Both the position numbers and the translations under genes were made by a program. Source: an uncultured Blautia sp. (lineage in GTDB: Bacteria > Bacillota > Clostridia > Lachnospirales > Lachnospiraceae). Taken from it: a stretch of 20,915 nt of DNA. Shown here one piece after another: positions 13,784 through 20,915 of the stretch. The notes beneath the pieces were generated by a model. It was not told the origin of the DNA. It searched no databases and was given only the letters and a program-made list of their open reading frames with translations. The stretch is from assembly GCA_934409175.1 (NCBI GenBank), contig CAKRVX010000027.1, forward strand, positions 1 to 20,915, read 5' to 3'. The first letter of the stretch is position 1, and each line of letters opens with the position of its first letter.

Positions 13784-15208
13784 TTACCATTCTTCTTCTC
13801 TTGTCAGCACACCGTGCTTAAGAAACATGGATTCTCCCTTGATTTTATTCATGATTGCAAAATTAGCAGTAAGAAGAATTACTCCGATTCCTCTTTTCTG
13901 CAATGCTCCGATCATTTTTCTTGTAATTTCCCTCATATTAATATCCATATCTGTAAATGGATTCTCAATGATCACAATCTTTGGCTGATACACCAGCCAT
14001 TTTTCATAGACCAGCTTCTGTAGTTCTGCATTTCCGATATTTTTCAGTTTCTTCTTATTCAGCTCATCATTCTGAAGAAAATCGCTTACACTTCTGGTAT
14101 ACTTTTTCGCAAACCAGAATCCTCTTACCTTTTCATGCAGCGGCACACTTACATTTTCCGTTGCACTCATATTATCCAGGATCATGCTCCTATACGGTGC
14201 TTCTGTTATAAACCCTACGCCCTCACGTACTGCCTGGCTCATATTTGATACCTTATACAATTTCTCAGAAATATAAATCTGTCCTTCTTCAATGCTCTCT
14301 TCTCCCGAAAACATTTCCCAGAAACTGCTCTTGCTTTTTTCATCTGAATAATAAATCTTAAGCAGCTCTCCAGAACACAACGTAAAATTAAGATTCTTCA
14401 GATAACAGGTACTTACATCTCTTACTTCTAATACATTGTTCTGCCCATTTATTACTTTCTGCCCATAGGCTCCAAATGTCTCCGCCTTATTTTCATATAT
14501 CAGAGCTTTCAGAACCTTGCTCAATTTACAGTTTAACTGAGAAATCCCAGATACAAATGTAGTTCTTCCATTTTGAACAACTGCAATATATTCCAACCAT
14601 TCCATAATAAAATCTTCAAATCCTACTGTCACCAGGAATGACATCTGGGATTTCATTTTGTCAATAAGAGAAAACACTTCTCCCAGGTCCTTTTCTGATA
14701 AAAGACTGGTAATCTCATCCAGAATTACAATTTTCTTTCTTTCCTCATAGGCTTTAAGTAATTCTATAATAACCTTTTCCTTGGCAGATAAACTTCTGAC
14801 TTTATGAGGCATATCATCCGAAATATCCAGTTCCGTCCTTAACTTCTGGAAACGTTCTCTATACTCTTTCTGATCCAGAAACAGTTTTCTGTCCGAAAAA
14901 AGAAATATATTATCTTCTATCGTAATAGAAGGCAATAATTTACTTTTAGAACCAATCACCGCCACCTGCTGTTTTAACAATCTGGCAGCTTCTTCATAAG
15001 CTTTCCTTTCCTCATTTACAAAAATCTTTCCTGAATAAAGTAAAACATCTCCAAGCAGCATATCAATAAAGAGCTTCTGTTCCAGAATATCATCGAATAC
15101 GATTCCTGTTATTTCTCCTTGAAACAGTTCCAGAGACAAGTCATCAAATATAACGTTATTCCCTTTTTTTATCTTTCCGCCTTCTATATTCAGTAATTCT
15201 CTTTTCAC
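13784..15208 (-). CDS. Degenerate MglA-like double ABC protein (predicted pseudo-ATPase), linked to the histidine kinase
   Basis: A 474-residue protein with the layout of MglA/RbsA but with nearly all nucleotide-binding motifs lost. Domain 1: the Walker A site is VFDDILEQKL (37-46) with no glycine loop and no GKS/T; the signature is SLSAKEK (139-145); Walker B VILDE (161-165) survives; the H-loop His is gone (TVGFED, 194-199). Domain 2: no Walker A (YYSDEKSKSS, 286-295); signature NIGNAELQK (390-398); Walker B became IVIIENPFTDMD (411-422). The frame is open and full length, so this is a kept protein, not a decayed gene. It begins with a GTG overlapping the kinase stop (GTGA), so the two are translationally coupled. 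It is probably not an energiser of transport; I infer a signalling or docking role. Annotation pipelines would call it a sugar ABC ATP-binding protein. Confidence 0.85.
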   Translation of the reverse strand: MKRELLNIEGGKIKKGNNVIFDDLSLELFQGEITGIVFDDILEQKLFIDMLLGDVLLYSGKIFVNEERKAYEEAARLLKQQVAVIGSKSKLLPSITIEDNIFLFSDRKLFLDQKEYRERFQKLRTELDISDDMPHKVRSLSAKEKVIIELLKAYEERKKIVILDEITSLLSEKDLGEVFSLIDKMKSQMSFLVTVGFEDFIMEWLEYIAVVQNGRTTFVSGISQLNCKLSKVLKALIYENKAETFGAYGQKVINGQNNVLEVRDVSTCYLKNLNFTLCSGELLKIYYSDEKSKSSFWEMFSGEESIEEGQIYISEKLYKVSNMSQAVREGVGFITEAPYRSMILDNMSATENVSVPLHEKVRGFWFAKKYTRSVSDFLQNDELNKKKLKNIGNAELQKLVYEKWLVYQPKIVIIENPFTDMDINMREITRKMIGALQKRGIGVILLTANFAIMNKIKGESMFLKHGVLTREEEW

Positions 15209-16239
15209 TGATTTCTCTGCTCCCTGTTTGTAATGATCGGTACCGATATCCTGACTTCTGTTCCAAGATTAGGAATACTATAAATATGTATTCCATATTC
15301 ATCCCCAAATAACAGCTTAATACGCCTGGATACATTCGGCAAAGCAATACCTCCACTTTTACGCTTCTCTTCTGTCAGCGGCCCTGAAGTTACCTCCAGT
15401 CTCTGGTTGATCTTTATAAGCTCTTCTTCGTCAATTCCAATTCCGTCATCATGAATATTAATCAGAAGTTTCTTCTCTGTCATCTCCAGTGAAATGGTGA
15501 TAACTCCACCTTCTGCTTTCGCTTCCAGACCATGGAAAATTGCATTTTCAACTACAGGTTGCAAAGTAAGTTTAGGGAGTTTACATTCCAGGATCCTTGC
15601 ATAGTCATCCGGAAAATTAACTCTCATATCCAGTTTATCTCCAAAACGATACTGCTGTATTTTAAAATAATTCTCTATATTCTCCAGTTCATCTTCTACT
15701 GAAACCAGATTTCCTGTATCCGTGATGGTATATCTGAAAAATGTAGACAATGCTTCCGTCGTATCAGCAATACTATCAATTCCCTCACATAGCGCATCTC
15801 CTCGTATTGCTTCCAGCGTATTATACAGAAAATGAGGATTGATCTGATTCTGCAGTGCAAGAAGTTCTGCATGTTTTGTCGATAACTCAATAATGTTCTT
15901 TTTATCCAATATGGAATCCAGCTTCTGCATTACTTCATTCTGCTCTGGAAAAATCTGATAATCCTGATCAATCAGTTCCTGAAAACTTCCACTCTGTATA
16001 AAATGTTTGAATAATTTTCTGGTCTCATTACATGGTTTGATAAGAAACTTATAAATAATCACATAAATGCTTCCTGTAATAACTATCTCTGTCACAATAA
16101 CCACCATCATAGAAAAGAATCCCAGATATCCTATCGATGCAGCCCATATAACTTCTATAAACTGAAGACCTGCTCCTAATCCCAGAAGAATCCACAGAAA
16201 ATTAACTGCCTGTCTGCTAAATATATTTCTTTTTTTCAT
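15205..16239 (-). CDS. YesM-type sensor histidine kinase with minimal sensor region
   Basis: About 344 residues. Two hydrophobic segments near the N-terminus (about 11-33 and 40-64) are joined by only a few residues, so there is no extracellular ligand domain; typical YesM kinases have one of over 200 residues. A HAMP-like linker follows, then the His_kinase domain with phospho-acceptor His136 in QINPHFLYNTLE, then an ATPase domain with N-box VENAIFHGLE and G-box DDGIGID. I chose ATG 16239 because AGGTG lies upstream and no ribosome site precedes the in-frame ATG at 16260, which would add seven residues. It follows the response regulator gene directly and overlaps the pseudo-ATPase gene. It probably phosphorylates the regulator at 16266-17885. 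Confidence 0.88.
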   Translation of the reverse strand: MKKRNIFSRQAVNFLWILLGLGAGLQFIEVIWAASIGYLGFFSMMVVIVTEIVITGSIYVIIYKFLIKPCNETRKLFKHFIQSGSFQELIDQDYQIFPEQNEVMQKLDSILDKKNIIELSTKHAELLALQNQINPHFLYNTLEAIRGDALCEGIDSIADTTEALSTFFRYTITDTGNLVSVEDELENIENYFKIQQYRFGDKLDMRVNFPDDYARILECKLPKLTLQPVVENAIFHGLEAKAEGGVITISLEMTEKKLLINIHDDGIGIDEEELIKINQRLEVTSGPLTEEKRKSGGIALPNVSRRIKLLFGDEYGIHIYSIPNLGTEVRISVPIITNREQRNQ

Positions 16240-16265
16240 AGTTTTTTTGCACCTGCACATTTTGA

Positions 16266-17885
16266 TTAACTATATAACTTTCTAAATTCTGAAGGATTCA
16301 ATCCTGTTGTCTTCTTAAACAATTTAGAAAAATATTTCAGATCATTATATCCTACTGCAGATGCTACTTCCGCAATGTCATAATTAGTCTGTATGAGATA
16401 GTTCTTTGCATTTTGGATACGAAGCTCTGTCACATACTCAAGGAAATTTTTTCCTGTTTCTTTCTTAAAGAGTGTAGAAAAATAGGCAGCATTAAATCCA
16501 ATATACTCACTGACATTCTCCAGACTGATATGTTTATTGAAATTATCATGGATATATTTCTTTGCATCACGTATCGGTTTACTCTCTTCATCCTGAATAT
16601 TCTTCATGTAAGCCTGATGCACCCGGGACAGATCCGATCTGATCCACTGAAAGAGTTCATCATAATCCCATATCCTTCTGTACTGTTTTTTATAATCTTC
16701 AATCAGAAAAAGATTTCTGCCTTCACGAGAATATTTCATACCAAACCGCAATGTTTCAACTAATTCACCAAAAACTTCATAAACCAGTTTTCCGTCATAC
16801 TTAAATGGCTTCAATTTCTCTCCAACCTTGTCAACAAGGCGGAGAGTTCCTTCAATATCCATTCTTTCCTGATAGGTCAGGATTTCATTTCGCAGACCAC
16901 TGTCAAAAATTTCTTCTTTAGTTTTTCCACTTTTACTGTCTTCACTGTAGCAGATATATGTATCTTCATTTTCGCCCATTCGATTCATGATCGCCAGTTC
17001 TGCCTCTCGGAAACTATCCGTGATTCCCATATAAGAACTATATGTATTTCCCTGTCCGATCCTTATTCTGATATCAGGAAATACAGTTTTCAAATTAGAT
17101 ACATTAACTATCAAATGTTTTAGCTTTTTCCTGACTGGTTCAATCTCTTTATCCGCTGTATTTAAAATGCATACGATTTCATCCTGATATACTGTAGACA
17201 TATAAGTTTCGCAGTATATCTCCAATTTTTCTTTTACCATCTGATGAATTTTGTTCATTACAAATTCTTCACTGTCACCGGCAGATTTGTCCGAATTTTT
17301 TGAGAAAAATGGCCTGACTCTGACTGCTGTAAAAAATCCTTTATGAAATTTACAACCATACTGTTCATTCAACTGTTCCAGACTCATATCTGCTTTTAGC
17401 GGATTAGTTGCTGAGTTCTGGAGCGTTTTCATAAGAAAATTCTCCCGTATATGTTCTCTGGATGCTTCAATGATAGATTCCATTTCGTTTCTGATTCTGG
17501 TACTCTTAATCAGAGATTCATGTGATTCTTTAATTTCAGTTAATGAGTTTTCCAGTTCTCTCTTTTTTAATGGTTTCAACAGGTAGTCTTTTACCCCATA
17601 CTTGATTGCCTGCTGTGCATATTCAAACTGACTGTAACCGCTGATTACTATGAAATTAATCTCCGGATTCACTTCTTTTGCCCTGCGTATCAGTTCAAGT
17701 CCATCATACACCGGCATACGTATATCTGTAATCACAATATCCGGTTTCTTTTCACAAATACTTTCATAAGCAGTTTTTCCATCATTTGCAAAACCAACAA
17801 TATCCATTTCCAGGGCATCCCAATCTACAAGGTGCTGGATCAGCCGACATACCTTTATTTCATCATCTGCTATTAATACCTTCAA
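16266..17885 (-). CDS. YesN-type response regulator with AraC DNA-binding domain
   Basis: A 539-residue transcription factor. The receiver domain (1-120) has acidic pocket DDE (7-9), phosphorylation Asp54 in VITDIRMP, and Lys in LLKPLKK. The long middle region (about 130-430) is typical of YesN regulators and of unassigned role. The C-terminal 100 residues form the AraC double helix-turn-helix (ISLENVSEYIGFNAAYFSTLFKK, split; AEVASAVGYNDLKYFSKLFKK). The start is TTG 17885, with GGGAGG seven bases upstream; no ATG fits. It is the first gene of the operon with the kinase and the pseudo-ATPase. The adjacent mgl-glycosidase operon is the likely target, by position and by analogy with other YesMN pairs beside sugar transporters. 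Confidence 0.92.
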   Translation of the reverse strand: MKVLIADDEIKVCRLIQHLVDWDALEMDIVGFANDGKTAYESICEKKPDIVITDIRMPVYDGLELIRRAKEVNPEINFIVISGYSQFEYAQQAIKYGVKDYLLKPLKKRELENSLTEIKESHESLIKSTRIRNEMESIIEASREHIRENFLMKTLQNSATNPLKADMSLEQLNEQYGCKFHKGFFTAVRVRPFFSKNSDKSAGDSEEFVMNKIHQMVKEKLEIYCETYMSTVYQDEIVCILNTADKEIEPVRKKLKHLIVNVSNLKTVFPDIRIRIGQGNTYSSYMGITDSFREAELAIMNRMGENEDTYICYSEDSKSGKTKEEIFDSGLRNEILTYQERMDIEGTLRLVDKVGEKLKPFKYDGKLVYEVFGELVETLRFGMKYSREGRNLFLIEDYKKQYRRIWDYDELFQWIRSDLSRVHQAYMKNIQDEESKPIRDAKKYIHDNFNKHISLENVSEYIGFNAAYFSTLFKKETGKNFLEYVTELRIQNAKNYLIQTNYDIAEVASAVGYNDLKYFSKLFKKTTGLNPSEFRKLYS

Positions 17886-17936
17886 TCCTTTTCCTCCCTG
17901 TTTACACGTACATTATTTTAATCCTTCCAAATTTCT

Positions 17937-17965
17937 ATTATAAACTATCTGGTTTTTTTTGTATA
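17937..17965 (-). promoter_or_regulatory. Promoter of the regulator-kinase-pseudo-ATPase operon
   Basis: On the minus strand: TATACA (17965-17960, four of six consensus bases), a 17-base spacer and a perfect TATAAT (17942-17937). The transcript start is near 17930 with a leader of about 45 bases to the TTG start. Confidence 0.6.
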
Positions 17966-18037
17966 CCTACGAATTTTTTATGTATTATCATTAAAATCAT
18001 CTGTTGTCATATATTTTTTCAGAATAATATTTATCCC

Positions 18038-18066
18038 TTGCTTTTGCAAAATTGCGGGAATATACT
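18038..18066 (+). promoter_or_regulatory. Promoter of nudC
   Basis: TTGCTT (18038-18043), a 17-base spacer and TATACT (18061-18066). The leader of about 93 bases contains ATGAGC...GCTCAT arms (18066-18071 and 18099-18104 approximately) that could form a weak hairpin. The rest of the 280-base divergent region (17886-18165) is AT-rich and I see no gene in it. Confidence 0.55.
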
Positions 18067-18165
18067 ATGAGCAGACAATGAACCCTTATTATTTTTACCG
18101 CTCATTATCAAAATATTATGGAATTTTTTCATTAAAATTAAAATAAAGAAAAGGATAACTACATC

Positions 18166-19014
18166 ATGATTCAGGATATTGCACCGCATACTTACCACAA
18201 TGAATATAAACCCTCCGCACCGGATAAATACAGTTTTATTCTTGCCTACGAAAAAGGCCGTATTCTTCTTCCCCGTCAGGAACGTGAAGAGGCGATCACT
18301 TTCCCACGTTTCCAGGAATTAGAAGGCAAAATTGATAACCTTTACAGCAATTATGTTTATCTCTTCTCCATTGATGAGCAACGCTTTTACCTGATTCCTC
18401 ATCTGGATGCTATGCTCCTTCCAAACTATGAATTTCAGGATGTCCGAATACTGCGTACTGCACAACCCCAGCACCTGGCATTTGCCGGAATCACAGGACA
18501 TCAGCTCTTTCAATGGTACAGTAAACGTCAATACTGCGGCTGCTGTGGAAAACCAATGGTTCACAGCCAGCAGGAACGTATGATGGAGTGCCCGTCCTGT
18601 GGCAATCATGAATATCCGGTTCTCTGCCCTGCAGTTATCGTAGGGATTACAAACGGGGATAAGATCATTCTTTCTAAATACGAAGGACGCAAATTTAAAC
18701 GTTATGCTCTGATCGCAGGTTTTGCTGAAATTGGTGAAACAATTGAAGAAACGGTGCACAGAGAAGTTATGGAAGAAGTTGGTCTGAAAGTGAAAAATCT
18801 CCGCTACTACAAGAGCCAGCCATGGTCTTTCAGTGGATCTCTGCTGTTTGGATTCTTCTGTGATGTAGACGGCGATGACACACTCACTGTAGACCATGAG
18901 GAACTCTCCATGGCCCAATGGGTAGAACGCGGCAAAATTCCGGACCAGGGAAATAACATCAGCCTGACTAAGGAAATGATGATGCTCTTCCGCGATGGAA
19001 AAGAACCCAGATAA
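18166..19014 (+). CDS. nudC: NAD(+) diphosphatase (Nudix hydrolase NudC)
   Basis: A 282-residue cytoplasmic enzyme that splits NADH/NAD+ to NMN and AMP; the family also removes NAD caps from RNA. Seen: an N-terminal domain (1-115); a zinc ribbon with Cys124, Cys127, Cys142 and Cys145; the Nudix box GFAEIGETIEETVHREVMEEVGL split over 185-207 with the REVMEE metal ligands; and the NudC-specific SQPWSFSGS (217-225, canonical SQPWPFPxS). Length is normal for the family. AAGGA is about nine bases before ATG 18166. It is a stand-alone gene between its own promoter and a bidirectional terminator. Confidence 0.95.
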   Translation: MIQDIAPHTYHNEYKPSAPDKYSFILAYEKGRILLPRQEREEAITFPRFQELEGKIDNLYSNYVYLFSIDEQRFYLIPHLDAMLLPNYEFQDVRILRTAQPQHLAFAGITGHQLFQWYSKRQYCGCCGKPMVHSQQERMMECPSCGNHEYPVLCPAVIVGITNGDKIILSKYEGRKFKRYALIAGFAEIGETIEETVHREVMEEVGLKVKNLRYYKSQPWSFSGSLLFGFFCDVDGDDTLTVDHEELSMAQWVERGKIPDQGNNISLTKEMMMLFRDGKEPR

Positions 19015-19058
19015 ACAAAGACCCTATCCGGAGGATTTTTCAGATCATAAAAAATACA

Positions 19059-19100
19059 AAAAGATACATGCACTGCTGCTTCATTGTGCATGTATCTTTT
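19059..19100. terminator. Bidirectional terminator between nudC and dnaJ-like gene
   Basis: AAAAGATACATGCAC (19059-19073) and GTGCATGTATCTTTT (19086-19100) are a perfect 15-base inverted repeat with a 12-base loop. T-rich sequence on each side (TTTTCC on plus, TTTTTGTATTTTTT on minus) can end both convergent transcripts. Confidence 0.85.
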
Positions 19101-19155
19101 CCAATTTTATATAAAGCTTTTTCATTATATGATCAAAAGCATTCTTTATTACTCT

Positions 19156-20301
19156 TCACGCCGCACTCCCATTTCCAAATCCACGGCTTCTGCGGCTGCC
19201 ATTACATTCTTGTTCAAATTCTTTCAGTTTTCGTTTTGCTTCCTGTGTCAGGTTCGTCGGAACTTCAATCTGTACGGTTGCATATTCATCACCGTGTACA
19301 GACGGATTATTCATAGCTACAATACCTTTACCTCTTAAACGAATCTTAGTTCCTGACTGTGTTCCCGGTTTGATATTACAAATAACGTCACCGTAAATAG
19401 TATGAACTTTCGCTTCGCCGCCAAATACAGCAGTTGTAAATGGAATGTTTACAGTCGTATAAACATCTCTGCCTTCCCGTCTGTATCCCGGTTTATCCTG
19501 AACATTTACTTTCAGGAGCAGATCACCGGCTTCACCTCCACCGATTCCCGGATGGCCTTTTCCCTTTAATCGGATTGACTTACCGGATTCAATACCTGCC
19601 GGAATATTGACTTCGTAGGTTTGGACACCGCCGTTACTGCTCTGCAGACGAATCACTTTCTTGCCGCCAAAAGCAGCCTCATCAAAACTTACATCCACAT
19701 CTGCATGAAGATCTTCACCCTTACTGCTGTAAGAACCGCCAAAGCCCTGACTGTGGAAATCACTGCCGCTGCCGAAGCCACCAAAGCCACTGCTTCCAAA
19801 GCCGCCAAAACCGCTGCCATGGAATCCACTGCCGCCACTTCCGTAGCTGCTTCCGCCAAAGCCACTGGATGATTTACCCTTCTTAAAGCCGCCGCCAAAA
19901 ATATTCTTCAGTATATCATCCATGTCTTCCCCATTTTCAAAATGGAATTCATGATAACCATTACCATCACTGTAAGATCCCTGGAAACCTCCGCCAAATG
20001 GATTGCCTTGGCTTCCGCCAAAACCACTGCCGAATGGACTACCCTGGGCTCCGCCATAATTACCGGCACCTTCGTCAAAAGCAGCATGACCAAACTGATC
20101 ATACAGTTTTCTCTTCTTTTCATCACTCAGAATATCATACGCTTCATTTACTTCTTTAAAATGTTCTGCAGCTGTGGCATTTCCCTCATTACTGTCCGGA
20201 TGATATTTCTTGGCCAGTTTTCGGTATGCTTTTTTAATCGCCGCTGCATCTGCGTTTCTGTTAACGCCTAAAACTTCATAATAGTCTCTCTTCAATATCA
20301 T
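19156..20301 (-). CDS. Class B DnaJ/CbpA-type co-chaperone without zinc finger
   Basis: A 381-residue Hsp40 protein. The J domain (about 4-70) has the essential HPD (34-36) in KKYHPDSNE, and stimulates DnaK ATPase. A very long Gly/Phe/Ser-rich region (about 78-192) is interrupted by an acidic patch ([18 protein letters not shown], 118-135) and packed with SGFGG and GFGS repeats. The two C-terminal substrate-binding domains follow directly, with no CxxCxGxG zinc-finger repeats, so it is CbpA-like rather than canonical DnaJ. Starts: ATG 20301 has GAGG seven bases before; a GTG at 20304 is just in front. No CIRCE element is seen upstream. The hsp20 gene lies upstream on the same strand, with a hairpin between. 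Confidence 0.9.
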   Translation of the reverse strand: MILKRDYYEVLGVNRNADAAAIKKAYRKLAKKYHPDSNEGNATAAEHFKEVNEAYDILSDEKKRKLYDQFGHAAFDEGAGNYGGAQGSPFGSGFGGSQGNPFGGGFQGSYSDGNGYHEFHFENGEDMDDILKNIFGGGFKKGKSSSGFGGSSYGSGGSGFHGSGFGGFGSSGFGGFGSGSDFHSQGFGGSYSSKGEDLHADVDVSFDEAAFGGKKVIRLQSSNGGVQTYEVNIPAGIESGKSIRLKGKGHPGIGGGEAGDLLLKVNVQDKPGYRREGRDVYTTVNIPFTTAVFGGEAKVHTIYGDVICNIKPGTQSGTKIRLRGKGIVAMNNPSVHGDEYATVQIEVPTNLTQEAKRKLKEFEQECNGSRRSRGFGNGSAA

Positions 20302-20393
20302 CACCTTCCCTCATTCATAAACTTATTCTTCCCACTAAACTGTTTACGCCTGAATCCGACCATATCTATCCGTTTACAAATCCCTGTTATGCA

Positions 20394-20428
20394 AACAACG
20401 GGAAGCCAAAATATGACCTCCCGTTGTT
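20394..20428 (-). terminator. Hairpin after hsp20, possible weak terminator
   Basis: AACAACGGGA (20394-20403) and TCCCGTTGTT (20419-20428) form a perfect 10-bp stem with a 15-base loop, 14 bases past the hsp20 stop. The following minus-strand sequence (TTGCATAACAGGG) has only a short T run, so read-through into the dnaJ-like gene is likely. Confidence 0.5.
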
Positions 20429-20442
20429 ATAATCTACATCTA

Positions 20443-20910
20443 TTATCCTTCAATGGAGATGCTGCGTTTCTGTTCCACTGCTGGTTTTGCTTCTTTCTTT
20501 GGAACAAATAATGTCAGGATACCATGTTTGAACTCTGCCTTGATGTCTTCCTGCTGTACATCTTCTCCTACATAGAAGCTACGGCTGCAAGCACCTGCGT
20601 AACGTTCTCTGCGGATATAACGTCCTGTTTCTTTCTCCTGTTCATCCTTGTCCAGACCTTTTTCAGCACTGATGGTCAGGTAACCATTCTCAAGTGTTGC
20701 ATGAATCTCGTCTTTCTTAAATCCCGGAAGATCTACAACCAGTTCATATCCATTATTCAATTCCTTGATATCGGTTTTCATAACGTGGTTAGCTTTACGT
20801 CCATAAAGTTTCTTCTCTGTATCTTTCATTGCTCTGTCATCATAATAGAATGGAAAATCTCCAAAAAAGTCATCAAATAAATTTTCTCCAAAAATACTAG
20901 GCATCAACAT
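20443..20910 (-). CDS. Hsp20/alpha-crystallin small heat-shock protein
   Basis: A 155-residue ATP-independent holdase. The N-terminal arm is FGENLFDDFFGDFPF; the alpha-crystallin domain runs about 43-140 (ELVVDLPGFKKDEI, LENGYLTISAEK, the conserved GILTLFVPK); and the C-terminal IxI motif (SISIEG) is used for oligomer contacts. The window ends five bases beyond ATG 20910, so the ribosome site is not visible. A second in-frame ATG lies at 20904, and a longer N-terminus outside the window cannot be excluded. Together with the DnaJ-like gene downstream it forms a protein-folding stress pair. Confidence 0.92.
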   Translation of the reverse strand: MLMPSIFGENLFDDFFGDFPFYYDDRAMKDTEKKLYGRKANHVMKTDIKELNNGYELVVDLPGFKKDEIHATLENGYLTISAEKGLDKDEQEKETGRYIRRERYAGACSRSFYVGEDVQQEDIKAEFKHGILTLFVPKKEAKPAVEQKRSISIEG

Positions 20911-20915
20911 AAGTC

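Noticed and set aside
13520..14023. A plus-strand frame spanning the mgl promoter and the pseudo-ATPase terminator
   Set aside because: It crosses well-supported control signals and two genes on the other strand, has no ribosome site and consists mostly of Leu, Phe and His.
13784..15208. Calling the degenerate ABC gene a pseudogene
   Set aside because: The frame is uninterrupted at family length, has a coupled start and a terminator directly after it, and keeps helix and strand patterns; loss is confined to catalytic motifs.
17983..18111. ATTATCATT and TCATTATCA segments as Fur/PerR boxes between the regulator and nudC genes
   Set aside because: They are single AT-rich half-sites without the dyad spacing of Fur or PerR operators.
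19621..19872. An alanine/threonine-rich plus-strand frame inside the DnaJ-like gene
   Set aside because: Its low complexity is a by-product of the Gly/Phe codon repeats on the real coding strand.
20302..20442. CIRCE element or class III (CtsR) site before the dnaJ-like gene
   Set aside because: No TTAGCACTC inverted repeat or CtsR heptamer repeat is present in this gap; TGTAAACGGATAGA only partly resembles a catabolite-response element.

Overview
The window looks like chromosomal DNA from a low-GC, anaerobic Gram-positive gut bacterium of the Lachnospiraceae (Blautia/Ruminococcus/Dorea-like). This is inferred from strong AGGAGG-type ribosome sites, TTG/GTG starts beside ATG starts, a zinc-ribbon-tailed MscL end, a YesM/YesN two-component pair and zinc-finger-free DnaJ next to Hsp20. 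The genus is a guess. I see no tRNA, rRNA, CRISPR array, insertion sequence or phage gene.

Layout. 1-81: 3' end of a probable mscL. 210-2617 (+): secreted class-A-beta-lactamase-fold serine hydrolase without the general-base Glu, a secreted protein of four SH3b repeats, and a small PsiE-like membrane protein, closed by a perfect 19-bp hairpin that also serves the convergent gene. 2738-5073 (-): Ldh2-family malate/lactate dehydrogenase followed by malic enzyme, a two-gene operon for malate or lactate use. A 218-bp divergent region separates it from a small cupin gene (+) and holds two clear palindromes: a FadR/GntR-type box just downstream of the ldh promoter, and a 14-bp palindrome centred at about -41.5 of the cupin promoter.

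5777-13592 (-): mglB-mglA-mglC-GH3-GH42, a galactoside uptake and hydrolysis operon. The glycosidases have no signal peptide, so the sugar is probably imported as an intact glycoside and split inside. A strong promoter lies before mglB, an intercistronic hairpin between mglB and mglA, and a terminator after GH42.

13784-17885 (-): directly upstream, with its own promoter and terminator, an operon of a YesN-type AraC response regulator, a YesM-type histidine kinase with almost no extracellular sensor, and an MglA-shaped double ABC protein whose nucleotide-binding motifs are nearly all destroyed. This last gene overlaps the kinase gene. My main hypothesis is that the dead ABC ATPase is the sensing or coupling subunit that reports the state of the Mgl transporter to the kinase, which then controls the mgl-glycosidase operon.

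18166-19014 (+): NudC NAD+ diphosphatase. 19156-20301 (-): class B DnaJ/CbpA co-chaperone. 20443-20910 (-): Hsp20 small heat-shock protein. These look like ordinary core and stress genes.
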